The position numbers and the translations under genes were made by a program. 64,000 bases of DNA from Hydractinia symbiolongicarpus (lineage: Eukaryota > Cnidaria > Hydrozoa > Anthoathecata > Hydractiniidae), in assembly GCF_029227915.1 (NCBI RefSeq), contig NC_079883.1, positions 31,560,001 to 31,624,000 on the forward strand. Direction: 5' to 3'. How positions within the stretch are numbered: position 1 is the stretch's first letter; each line of letters opens with the position of its first letter. Positions 34,868 to 47,999 of the stretch are shown here, one piece after another. Below the pieces are notes generated by a model. That model saw only the letters and a list, made by a program, of their open reading frames with translations, was not told the origin of the DNA and searched no databases.

Positions 34868-37800
34868 ATACATTTGACTTTTCGGGCCAAGCCCGGGATT
34901 TACGGGAAATCGCGGGGCTTCGTTTGCCGGCGATTAAACCTATTTCATTAAGCGTCTCATCAAAAATGAAAACATTTTTGAAAACTACAAGTCTCATGCG
35001 TTTTAGTGGTGAAAAAATAATTTAAAAAATCGTTCGGGAAATGAGTTTACTCCCTGGGTACTTTCTTTGTATGCTTTTGACTATGCGGGCCGAGTCCCGG
35101 GTTTACGGGAAATCGCGGGTTTTCGTTTGCCGGCGATTAAACTTCTTTTATTTAGCGTCTCATCTAAAATGAAAACATTTTTGAAAACTACAAGTCTCAT
35201 GCGTTTTAGTGGTAAAAAAAAAATTTAAAAAATCGTTCGGGAAATGAGTTTACTCCCTGGGTACTTTCTTTGTATACTTTTGACTATGCGGGCTGAGTCC
35301 GGGATTTACGGGAAACCGCAGGTTTTTGTTTGCCGGCGATTAAACTTCTTTTATTAAGCGTCTCATCAAAAATGAAAACATTTTTGAAAATTACAAGTCT
35401 CATGCGCTTTAGTGGTGAAAAAATAAATTAAAAAATCGTTCGGGAAATGAGTTTACTCCCTGGGTACTTTCTTTGTATACTTTTGACTATACCGGCCGAG
35501 TCCGGGATTTACGGGAAATCGCGGGTTTTCGTTTGCCGGCGATTAAACTTCTTTTATCAGCGTCTCATCAAAAATGAAAACAATTTTGAAAACTACAAGT
35601 CTCATGCGTTTTAGTGGTGAAAAAATAAATTAAAAACTCGTTCGGGAAATGAGTTTACTTCCTGGGTACTTTCTTTGTATACTTTTCACTATACGGGCCA
35701 AGTCCGGGATTTACGGGAAATCGCGGGTTTTCGTTTGCCGGCGATTAAACTTCTTTTATTCAGCGTCTCATAAAAAATGAAAACATTTTTGAAAACTACA
35801 AGTCTTATGCGTTTTAGTGGTGAAAAGATAATTTAAAAAATCGTTTTGGAAATGAGTTTACTCACAGGGTACTTTCTTTGTATACATTCGACTATACGGG
35901 CCAAGCCCGGGATTTACGGGAAATCGCGGGTTTTCGTTTGCCGGCGATTAAACCACTTTTATTCAGCGTCTCATCAAAAATGAAAACATTTTTGAAAACT
36001 ACAAGTCTCATGCGTTTTAGTGGTGAAAAAATAAATTAAAAAATCGTTCGGGAAATGAGTTTACTTCCTGGGTACTTTCTTTGTATACTTTTGACTATAC
36101 GGGCCAAGTCCGGGATTTACGGCAAATCGCGGGATTTCGTTTGCCGGCGATTAAACCTCTTTCATTAAGCGTCTCATCAAAAATGAAAACATGTTTGAAA
36201 ACGGCAAGTCTCATGCGTTTTAGTGGTGAAAAGATAATTTAAAAAATCGTTTTGGAAATGAGTTTACTCACAGGGTACTTTCTTTATATACATTTGACTT
36301 TTCGGGCCAAGCCCGGGATTTACGGGAAATCGCGGGGCTTCGTTTGCCGGCGATTAAACCTATTTCATTAAGCGTCTCATCAAAAATGAAAACATTTTTG
36401 AAAACTACAAGTCTCATGCGTTTTAGTGGTGAAAAAATAATTTAAAAAATCGTTCGGGAAATGAGTTTACTCCCTGGGTACTTTCTTTGTATACTTTTGA
36501 CTATGCGGGCCGAGTCCCGGGTTTACGGGAAATCGCGGGTTTTCGTTTGCCGGCGATTAAACTTCTTTTATTTAGCGTCTCATCTAAAATGAAAACATTT
36601 TTGAAAACTACAAGTCTCATGCGTTTTAGTGGTAAAAAAAAAATTTAAAAAATCGTTCGGGAAATGAGTTTACTCCCTGGGTACTTTCTTTGTATACTTT
36701 TGACTATGCGGGCTGAGTCCGGGATTTACGGGAAATCGCAGGTTTTTGTTTGCCGGCGATTAAACTTCTTTTATTAAGCGTCTCATCAAAAATGAAAACA
36801 TTTTTGAAAACCACAAGTCTCATGCGTTTTAGTGGTAAAAAAAAAATTTAAAAAAACGTTTGGGAAATGAGTTTACTCCCTGGGTACTTTCTTTGTATAC
36901 TTTTGACTATACGAGCCGAGTCTGGGATTTACGGGAAATCGCTGGTTTTCCTTTGCCGGCGATTAAACTTCTTTTGTTCAGCGTCTGATCAAAAATGAAA
37001 ACATTTTTGAAAACTACAAGTCTCAAGCGTTTTAGTGGTGAAAGAAAAATTTAAAAAATCGTTCGGGAAATGAGTTTATTCCCTGGGTACTTTCTTTGTA
37101 TACATTCGACTATACGGGCCAAGCCTGGGATTTACGGGAAATCGCGGGATTTCGTTTGCCGGCGATTAAACCTCTTTCATTAAGCGTCTCGTCAAAAATG
37201 AAAACATTTTTGAAAACTGCAAATCTCATGCGTTTTAGTGGTGAAAAGATAATTTAAAAAATCGTTTTGGAAATGAGTTTACTCACAGGGTACTTTCTTT
37301 GTATACATTCGACTATACGGGCCAAGCCCGGGATTTACGGGAAATCAGGGGTTTTCGTTTGCCGGCAATTAAACCACTTTCATTCAGCGTCTCATCAAAA
37401 ATGAAAACATTTTTGAAAACTACAAGTCTCATGCGTTTTAGTGGTAAAAAAAAAATTTAAAAATCTTTCGGGAAATGAGTTTACTCCCTGGGTACTTTCT
37501 TAGTATACATTCGACTATACGGGCCAAGCCCGGGATTTACGGCAAATCGTGGGATTTCGTTTGCCGGCGATTAAACCTCTTTCATTAAGCGTCTCATCAA
37601 AAATGAAAACATTTTTGAAAACGGCAAGTCTCATGCGTTTTAGTGGTGAAAAGATAATTTAAAAAATCGTTTTGGAAATGAGTTTACTCACAGGGTACTT
37701 TCTTTGTATACATTTGACTTTTCGGGCCAAGCCCGGGATTTACGGGAAATCGCGGGGCTTCGTTTGCCGGCGATTAAACCTATTTCATTAGGCGTCTCAT

Positions 37801-39664
37801 CAAAAATGAAAACATTTTTGAAAACTACAAGTCTCATGCGTTTTAGTGGTGAAAAAATAATTTAAAAAATCGTTCGGGAAATGAGTTTACTCCCTGGGTA
37901 CTTTCTTTGTATGCTTTTGACTATGCGGGCCGAGTCCCGGGTTTACGGGAAATCGCGGGTTTTCGTTTGCCGGCGATTAAACTTCTTTTATTTAGCGTCT
38001 CATCTAAAATGAAAACATTTTTGAAAACTACAAGTCTCATGCGTTTTAGTGGTAAAAAAAAAATTTAAAAAATCGTTCGGGAAATGAGTTTACTCCCTGG
38101 GTACTTTCTTTGTATACTTTTGACTATGCGGGCTGAGTCCGGGATTTACGGGAAACCGCAGGTTTTTGTTTGCCGGCGATTAAACTTCTTTTATTAAGCG
38201 TCTCATCAAAAATGAAAACATTTTTGAAAATTACAAGTCTCATGCGCTTTATTGGTGAAAAAATAAATTAAAAAATCGTTCGGGAAATGAGTTTACTCCC
38301 TGGGTACTTTCTTTGTATACTTTTGACTATACCGGCCGAGTCCGGGATTTACGGGAAATCGCGGGTTTTCGTTTGCCGGCGATTAAACTTCTTTTATCAG
38401 CGTCTCATCAAAAATGAAAACATTTTTGAAAACTACAAGTCTCATGCGTTTTAGTGGTGAAAAAATAAATTAAAAACTCGTTCGGGAAATGAGTTTAATT
38501 CCTGGGTACTTTCTTTGTATACTTTTGACTATACGGGCCAAGTCCGGGATTTACGGGAAATCGCGGGTTTTCGTTTGCCGGCGATTAAACTTCTTTTATT
38601 CAGCGTCTCATAAAAAATGAAAACATTTTTGAAAACTACAAGTCTTATGCGTTTTAGTGGTGAAAAGATAATTTAAAAAATCGTTTTGGAAATGAGTTTA
38701 CTCACAGGGTACTTTCTTTGTATACATTCGACTATACGGGCCAAGCCCGGGATTTACGGGAAATCGCAGGTTTTCGTTTGCCGGCGATTAAACCACTTTT
38801 ATTCAGCGTCTCATCAAAAATGAAAACATTTTTGAAAACTACAAGTCTCATGCGTTTTAGTGGTGAAAAAATAAATTAAAAAATCGTTCGGGAAATGAGT
38901 TTCCTTCCTGGGTACTTTCTTTGTATACTTTTGACTATACGGGCCAAGTCCGGGATTTACGGCAAATCGCGGGATTTCGTTTGCCGGCGATTAAACCTCT
39001 TTCATTAAGCGTCTCATCAAAAATGAAAACATGTTTGAAAACGGCAAGTCTCATGCGTTTTAGTGGTGAAAAGATAATTTAAAAAATCGTTTTGGAAATG
39101 AGTTTACTCACAGGGTACTTTCTTTGTATACATTTGACTTTTCGGGCCAAGCCCGGGATTTACGGGAAATCGCGGGGCTTCGTTTGCCGGCGATTAAACC
39201 TATTTCATTAAGCGTCTCATCAAAAATGAAAACATTTTTGAAAACTACAAGTCTCATGCGTTTTAGTGGTGAAAAAATAATTTAAAAAATCGTTCGGGAA
39301 ATGAGTTTACTCCCTGGGTACTTTCTTTGTATACTTTTGACTATGCGGGCCGAGTCCCGGGTTTACGGGAAATCGCGGGTTTTCGTTTGCCGGCGATTAA
39401 ACTTCTTTTATTTAGCGTCTCATCTAAAATGAAAACATTTTTGAAAACTACAAGTCTCATGCGTTTTAGTGGTGAAAAAAAAATTTAAAAAATCGTTCGG
39501 GAAATGAGTTTACTCCCTGGGTACTTTCTTTGTATACTTTTGACTATGCGGGCTGAGTCCGGGATTTACGGGAAATCGCAGGTTTTTGTTTGCCGGCGAT
39601 TAAACTTCTTTTATTAAGCGTCTCATCAAAAATGAAAACATTTTTGAAAACTACAAGTCTCATG
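33985..39664 (+). repeat. 14-monomer higher-order repeat, two copies
   Basis: Private variants recur at a constant 2840 bp: GAAATCAGGGG at 34501 and 37341, TGTATGCTTTTG at about 35068 and 37908, GGAAACCGCAGG at about 35311 and 38151, the deletion TTTTATCAGCG at about 35553 and 38393, and ACATGTTTGAAAACGG at 36190 and 39030. 2840 is 14 x 203 less two bases. Copies are nearly identical. Confidence 0.88.
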
Positions 39665-42600
39665 CGCTTTAGTGGTGAAAAAATAAATTAAAAAATCGTT
39701 CGGGAAATGAGTTTACTCCCTGGGTACTTTCTTTGTATACTTTTGACTATACCGGCCAAGTCCGGGATTTACGGGAAATCGCGGGTTTTCGTTTGCCGGC
39801 GATTAAACTTCTTTTATCAGCGTCTCATCAAAAATGAAAACATTTTTGAAAACTACAAGTCTCATGCGTTTTAGTGGTGAAAAAATAAATTAAAAACTCG
39901 TTCGGGAAATGAGTTTACTTCCTGGGTACTTTCTTTGTATACTTTTGACTATACGGGCCAAGTCCGGGATTTACGGGAAATCGCGGGTTTTCGTTTGCCG
40001 GCGATTAAACTTCTTTTATTCAGCGTCTCATAAAAAATGAAAACATTTTTGAAAACTACAAGTCTTATGCGTTTTAGTGGTGAAAAGATAATTTAAAAAA
40101 TCGTTTTGGAAATGAGTTTACTCACAGGGTACTTTCTTTGTATACATTCGACTATACGGGACAAGCCCGGGATTTACGGGAAATCGCGGGTTTTCGTTTG
40201 CCGGCGATTAAACCACTTTTATTCAGCGTCTCATCAAAAATGAAAACATTTTTGAAAACTACAAGTCGCATGCGTTTTAGTGGTAAAAAAAAAAATTAAA
40301 AAATCTTTCGGGAAATGAGTTTACTCCCTGGGTACTTTCTTAGTATACATTCGACTATACGGGCCAAGCCCGGGATTTACGACAAATCGTGGGATTTCGT
40401 TTGCCGGCGATTAAACCTCTTTCATTAAGCGTCTCATCAAAAATGAAAACATTTTTGAGAACGGCAAGTCTCATGCGTTTTAGTGGTGAAAAGATAATTT
40501 AAAAAATCGTTTTGGAAATGAGTTTACTCACGGGGTACTTTCTTTGTATACATTTGACTTTTCGGGCCAAGCCCGGGATCTACGGGAAATTGCGGGGCTT
40601 CGTTTGCCGGCGATTAAACCTCTTTCATTAAGCGTCTCAACAAAAATGAAAACATTTCTGAAAACTACAAGTCTCATGCGTTTTAGTGGTGAAAAAATAA
40701 TTTAAAAAATCGTTTGGGAAATGAGTTTACTCACTGGGTACTTTCTTTGTATACTTTTGACTAAACTGGCCAAGCCCGGGAATTACGGGAAATCGCGGGT
40801 TTTCGTTTGCCGGCGATTAAACTTCTTTTATTCAGCGTCTCATAAAAAATGAAAACATTTTTGAAAACTACAAGTCTTATGCGTTTTAGTGGTGAAAAGA
40901 TAATTTAAAAAATCGTTTTGGAAATGAGTTTACTCACAGGGTACTTTCTTTGTATACATTCGACTATACGGGCCAAGCCCGGGATTTACGGGAAATCGCG
41001 GGTTTTCGTTTGCCGGCGATTAAACCACTTTTATTCAGCGTCTCATCAAAAATGAAAACATTTTTAAAAACTACAAGTCTCATGCGTTTTAGTGGTAAAA
41101 AAAAAAATTAAAAAATCTTTCGGGAAATGAGTTTACTCCCTGGGTACTTTCTTAGTATACATTCGACTATACGGGCCAAGCCCGGGATTTACGGCAAATC
41201 GTGGGATTTCGTTTGCCGGCGATTAAACCTCTTTCATTAAGCGTCTCATCAAAAATGAAAACATTTTTGAAAACGGCAAGTCTCATGCGTTTTAGTGGTG
41301 AAAAGATAATTTAAAAAATCGTTTTGGAAATGAGTTTACTCACAGGGTACTTTCTTTGTATACATTTGACTTTTCGGGCCGAGCCCGGGATTTACGGGAA
41401 ATCGCGGGGCTTCGTTTGCCGGCGATTAAACCTCTTTCATTAAGCGTCTCATCAAAAATGAAAACATTTCTGAAAACTACAAGTCTCATTCGTTTTAGTG
41501 GTGAAAAAATAATTTAAAAAATCGTTCGGGAAATGAGTTTACTCCCTGGGTACTTTCTTTGTATACTTTTGACTATGCGGGCCGAGTCCGGGGTTTACGG
41601 GAAATCGCGGGTTTTCGTTTGCCGGCGATTAAACTTCTTTTATTTAGCGTCTCATCTAAAATGAAAAAATTTTTGAAAACTACAAGTCTCATGCGTTTTA
41701 GTGGTAAAAAAAAAATTTAAAAAAACGTTTGGGAAATGAGTTTACTCCCTGGGTACTTTCTTTGTATACTTTTGACTATACGGGCCGAGTCCGGGATTTA
41801 CGGGAAATCGCGGGTTTTCGTTTGCCGGCGATTAAACTGCTTTTATTCAGCGTCTCATCAAAAATGAAAACATTTTTGAAAACTTCAAGTCTCATGCGTT
41901 TTAGTGGTGAAAAAATAAATTAAAAAATCGTTCGGGAAATGAGTTTACTTCCTGGGTACTTTCTTTGTATACTTTTGACTATACGGGCCAAGTCCGGGAT
42001 TTACGGGAAATCGCGGGTTTTCGTTTGCCGGCGATTAAACTTCTTTTATTCAGCGTCTCATAAAAAATGAAAACATTTTTGAAAACTACAAGTCTTATGC
42101 GTTATAGTGGTGAAAAAATAATTTAAAAAATCGTTCTGGAAATGAGTTTACTCACAGGGTACTTTCTTTGTATACATTCGACTATACGGGCCAAGCCCGG
42201 GATTTACGGGAAATCGCGGGTTTTCGTTTGCCGGCGATTAAACCTCTTTCATTAAGCGTCTCACCAAAAATGAAAACATTTTTGAAAACTACAAGTCTCA
42301 TGCGTTTTAGTGGTAAAAAGAAAATTTAAAAAATCGTTCGGGAAATGAGTTTACTCCCTGGGTACTTTCTTTGTATACATTCGACTGTACGAGCCAAGCC
42401 CGGGATTTACGAGAAATCGCGGGTTTTCGTTTGCCGGCGATTAAACCACTTTTATTCAGCGTCTCCTCAAAAATGAAAACATTTTTGAAAACTACAAGTC
42501 TCATGCGTTTTAGTGGTAAAAAAAAAAATTAAAAAATCGTTCGGGAAATGAGTTTACTCCCTGGGTACTTTCTTTGTATACATTCGACTATACGGGCCAA

Positions 42601-44800
42601 GCCCGGGATTTACGGGAAATCGCGGGATTTCGTTTGCCGGCGATTAAACCTCTTTCATTAAGCGTCTCATCAAAAATGAAAACATTTTTGAAAACTGCAA
42701 GTCTCATGCGTTTTAGTGGTGAAAAGATAATTTAAAAAATCGTTTTGGAAATGAGTTTACTGACAGGGTACTTTCTTTGTATACATTCGACTATACGGGC
42801 CAAGCCCGGGAGTTACGGGAAATCGCGGGTTTTCGTTTGCCGGCGATTAAACCTCTTTTATTCAGCGTCTCATCAAAAATGAAAACATTTTTGAAAACTT
42901 CAAGTCTCATGCGTTTTAGTGGTGAAAAAATAAATTAAAAAATCGTTCGGGAAATGAGTTTACTTCCTGGGTACTTTCTTTGTATACTTTTGACTATACG
43001 GGCCAAGTCCGGGATTTACGGGAAATCGCGGGTTTTCGTTTGCCGGCGATTAAACTTCTTTTATTCAGCGTCTCATAAAAAATGAAAACATTTTTGAAAA
43101 CTACAAGTCTTATGCGTTTTAGTGGTGAAAAGATAATTTAAAAAATCGTTTTGGAAATGAGTTTACTCACAGGGTACTTTCTTTGTATACATTCGACTAT
43201 ACGGGCCAAGCCCGGGATTTACGGGAAATCGCAGGTTTTCGTTTGCCGGCGATTAAACCACTTTTATTCAGCGTCTCATCAAAAATGAAAACATTTTTGA
43301 AAACTACAAGTCTCATGCGTTTTAGTGGTGAAAAAATAAATTAAAAAATCGTTCGGGAAATGAGTTTCCTTCCTGGGTACTTTCTTTGTATACTTTTGAC
43401 TATACGGGCCAAGTCCGGGATTTACGGCAAATCGCGGGATTTCGTTTGCCGGCGATTAAACCTCTTTCATTAAGCGTCTCATCAAAAATGAAAACATGTT
43501 TGAAAACGGCAAGTCTCATGCGTTTTAGTGGTGAAAAGATAATTTAAAAAATCGTTTTGGAAATGAGTTTACTCACAGGGTACTTTCTTTGTATACATTT
43601 GACTTTTCGGGCCAAGCCCGGGATTTACGGGAAATCGCGGGGCTTCGTTTGCCGGCGATTAAACCTATTTCATTAAGCGTCTCATCAAAAATGAAAACAT
43701 TTTTGAAAACTACAAGTCTCATGCGTTTTAGTGGTGAAAAAATAATTTAAAAAATCGTTCGGGAAATGAGTTTACTCCCTGGGTACTTTCTTTGTATACT
43801 TTTGACTATGCGGGCCGAGTCCCGGGTTTACGGGAAATCGCGGGTTTTCGTTTGCCGGCGATTAAACTTCTTTTATTTAGCGTCTCATCTAAAATGAAAA
43901 CATTTTTGAAAACTACAAGTCTCATGCGTTTTAGTGGTGAAAAAAAAATTTAAAAAATCGTTCGGGAAATGAGTTTACTCCCTGGGTACTTTCTTTGTAT
44001 ACTTTTGACTATGCGGGCTGAGTCCGGGATTTACGGGAAATCGCAGGTTTTTGTTTGCCGGCGATTAAACTTCTTTTATTAAGCGTCTCATCAAAAATGA
44101 AAACATTTTTGAAAACTACAAGTCTCATGCGTTTTAGTGATGAAAAAACAATTTAAAAAATCGTTCGGGAAATGAGTTTACTCCCTGGGTACTTTCTTTG
44201 TATACTTTTGACTATACCGGCCGAGTCCGGGATTTACGGGAAATCGCGGGTTTTCGTTTGCCGGCGATTAAACTTCTTTTATCAGCGTCTCATCAAAAAT
44301 GAAAACATTTTTGAAAACTACAAGTCTCATGCGTTTTAGTGGTGAAAAAATAAATTAAAAACTCGTTCGGGAAATGAGTTTACTTCCTGGGTACTTTCTT
44401 TGTATACTTTTGACTATACGGGCCAAGTCCGGGATTTACGGGAAATCGCGGGTTTTCGTTTGCCGGCGATTAAACTTCTTTTATTCAGCGTCTCATAAAA
44501 AATGAAAACATTTTTGAAAACTACAAGTCTTATGCGTTTTAGTGGTGAAAAGATAATTTAAAAAATCGTTTTGGAAATGAGTTTACTCACAGGGTACTTT
44601 CTTTGTATACATTCGACTATACGGGCCAAGCCCGGGATTTACGGAAAATCGCGGGTTTTCGTTTGCCGGCGATTAAACCACTTTTATTCAGCGTCTCATC
44701 AAAAATGAAAACATTTTTGAAAACTACAAGTCGCATGCGTTTTAGTGGTAAAAAAAAAAATTAAAAAATCTTTCGGAAAATGAGTTTACTCCCTGGGTAC
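38700..44800 (+). repeat. Duplicated block with 22-monomer offset
   Basis: GTTTCCTTCC occurs near 38900 and 43364, ACATGTTTGAAAACGG near 39030 and 43494, and GTCGCATGCG at 40266 and 44730, all about 4464 bp apart (22 monomers). About 38.7-40.3 kb thus matches 43.1-44.8 kb. The stretch between them (about 40.5-43.1 kb) holds other subtypes, including GTACGAGCC / TACGAGAAATC near 42386. Confidence 0.75.
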
Positions 44801-45579
44801 TTTCTTAGTATACATTCGACTATACGGGCCAAGCCCGGGATTTACGACAAATCGTGGGATTTCGTTTGCCGGCGATTAAACCTCTTTCATTAAGCGTCTC
44901 ATCAAAAATGAAAACATTTTTGAAAACGGCAAGTCTCATGCGTTTTAGTGGTAAAAAAAAAAATTAAAAAATCTTTCGGGAAATGAGTTTACTCCCTGGG
45001 TATTTCTTAGTATACATTCGACTATACGGGCCAAGCCCGGGATTTACGGCAAATCGTGGGATTTCGTTTGCCGGCGATTAAACCTCTTTCATTAAGCGTC
45101 TCATCAAAAATGAAAACATTTTTGAAAACGGCAAGTCTCATGCGTTTTAGTGGTGAAAAGATAATTTAAAAAATCGTTTTGGAAATGAGTTTACTCACAG
45201 GGTACTTTCTTTGTATACATTTGACTTTTCGGGCCGAGCCCGGGATTTACGGGAAATCGCGGGGCTTCGTTTGCCGGCGATTAAACCTCTTTCATTAAGC
45301 GTCTCATCAAAAATGAAAACATTTCTGAAAACTACAAGTCTTATGCGTTTTAGTGGTGAAAAGATAATTTAAAAAATCGTTTTGGAAATGAGTTTACTCA
45401 CAGGGTACTTTCTTTGTATACATTCGACTATACGGGCCAAGCCCGGGATTTACGGGAAATCGCGGGGCTTCGTTTGCCGGCGATTAAACCTCTTTCATTA
45501 AGCGTCTCATCAAAAATGAAAACATTTTTGAAAACGGCAAGTCTCATGCGTTTTAGTGGTGAAAAAATAATTTAAAAAA

Positions 45580-47820
45580 TCGTTCTGGAAATGAGTTTAC
45601 TCACAGGGTACTTTCTTTGTATACATTCGACTATACGGGCCAAGCCCGGGATTTACGGGAAATCGCGGGGCTTCGTTTGCCGGCGATTAAACCTCTTTCA
45701 TTAAGCGTCTCATCAAAAATGAAAACATTTTTGAAAACTACAAGTCTCATGCGTTTTAGTGGTAAAAAGAAAATTTAAAAAATCGTTCGGGAAATGAGTT
45801 TACTCCCTGGGTACTTTCTTTGTATACATTCGACTGTACGAGCCAAGCCCGGGATTTACGAGAAATCGCGGGTTTTCGTTTGCCGGCGATTAAACCACTT
45901 TTATTCAGCGTCTCCTCAAAAATGAAAACATTTTTGAAAACTACAAGTCTCATGCGTTTTAGTGGTAAAAAAAAAAATTAAAAAATCGTTCGGGAAATGA
46001 GTTTACTCCCTGGGTACTTTCTTTGTATACATTCGACTATACGGGCCAAGCCCGGGATTTACGGGAAATCGCGGGATTTCGTTTGCCGGCGATTAAACCT
46101 CTTTCATTAAGCGTCTCATCAAAAATGAAAACATTTTTGAAAACTGCAAGTCTAATGCGTTTTAGTGGTGAAAAGATAATTTAAAAAATCGTTTTGGAAA
46201 TGAGTTTACTGACAGGGTACTTTCTTTGTATACATTCGACTATACGGGCCAAGCCCGGGAGTTACGGGAAATCGCGGGTTTTCGTTTGCCGGCGATTAAA
46301 CCTCTTTTATTCAGCGTCTCATCCAAAATGAAAACATTTTTGAAAACTTCAAGTCTCATGCGTTTTAGTGGTGAAAAAATAAATTAAAAAATCGTTCGGG
46401 AAATGAGTTTACTTCCTGGGTACTTTCTTTGTATACTTTTGACTATACGGGCCAAGTCCGGGATTTACGGGAAATCGCGGGTTTTCGTTTGCCGGCGATT
46501 AAACTTCTTTTATTCAGCGTCTCATAAAAAATGAAAACATTTTTGAAAACTACAAGTCTTATGCGTTATAGTGGTGAAAAAATAATTTAAAAAATCGTTC
46601 TGGAAATGAGTTTACTCACAGGGTACTTTCTTTGTATACATTCGACTATACGGGCCAAGCCCGGGATTTACGGGAAATCGCGGGTTTTCGTTTGCCGGCG
46701 ATTAAACCTCTTTCATTAAGCGTCTCACCAAAAATGAAAACATTTTTGAAAACTACAAGTCTCATGCGTTTTAGTGGTAAAAAGAAAATTTAAAAAATCG
46801 TTCGGGAAATGAGTTTACTCCCTGGGTACTTTCTTTGTATACAGTCGACTGTACGAGCCAAGCCCGGGATTTACGAGAAATCGCGGGTTTTCGTTTGCCG
46901 GCGATTAAACCACTTTTATTCAGCGTCTCCTCAAAAATGAAAACATTTTTGAAAACTACAAGTCTCATGCGTTTTAGTGGTAAAAAAAAAATTTAAAAAA
47001 TCGTTCGGGAAATGAGTTTACTCCCTGGGTACTTTCTTTGTATACATTCGACTATACGGGCCAAGCCCGGGATTTACGGGAAATCGCGGGATTTCGTTTG
47101 CCGGCGATTAAACCTCTATCATTAAGCGTCTCATTAAAAATGAAAACATTTTTGAAAACTGCAAGTCTCATGCGTTTTAGTGGTGAAAAGATAATTTAAA
47201 AAATCATTTTGGAAATGAGTTTACTGACAGGGTACTTTCTTTGTATACATTCGACTATACGGGCCAAGCCCGGGAGTTACGGGAAATCGTTGGTTTTCGT
47301 TTGCCGGCGATTAAACCTCTTTCATTAAGCGTCTCATCAAAAATGAAAACATTTTTGAAAACTACAAGTCTCATGCGTTTTAGTGGTAAAAAAAAATAAT
47401 TTAAAAAATCGTTCGGGAAATGAGTTTACTCCCTGGGTACTTTCTTTGTATACATTCGACTGTACGAGCCAAGCCCGGGATTTACGAGAAATCGCGGGTT
47501 TTCGTTTGCCGGCGATTAAACCACTTTTATTCAGCGTCTCCTCAAAAATGAAAACATTTTTGAAAACTACAAGTCTCATGCGTTTTAGTGGTAAAAAAAA
47601 AAATTTAAAAAATCGTTCGGGAAATGAGTTTACTCCCTGGGTACTTTCTTTGTATACATTCGACTATACGGGCCAAGCCCGGGATTTACGGGAAATCGCG
47701 GGATTTCGTTTGCCGGCGATTAAACCTCTTTCATTAAGCGTCTCATCAAAAATGAAAACATTTTTGAAAACTACAAGTCTCATGCGTTTTAGTGGTGAAA
47801 AGATAATTTAAAAAATCGTT
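45580..47820 (+). repeat. 5-monomer higher-order repeat
   Basis: The CTGTACGAGCC / TTTACGAGAAATC / GTCTCCTC monomer occurs near 45835, 46850 and 47460, and also near 42386. The first step is 1015 bp (five monomers) and the second about 611 bp (three monomers). The offset from 42.3 kb is 3449 bp (17 monomers), the same 17-mer spacing deduced around the transposon insertion. Confidence 0.75.
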
Positions 47821-47999
47821 TTGGAAATGAGTTTACTGACAGGGTACTTTCTTTGTATACATTCGACTATACGGGCCAAGCCCGGGAGTTACGGGAAATC
47901 GCGGGTTTTCGTTTGCCGGCGATTCAACCTCTTTCATTAAGCGTCTCATCAAAAATGAAAACATTTTTGAAAACTACAAGTCTCATGCGTTTTAGTGGT

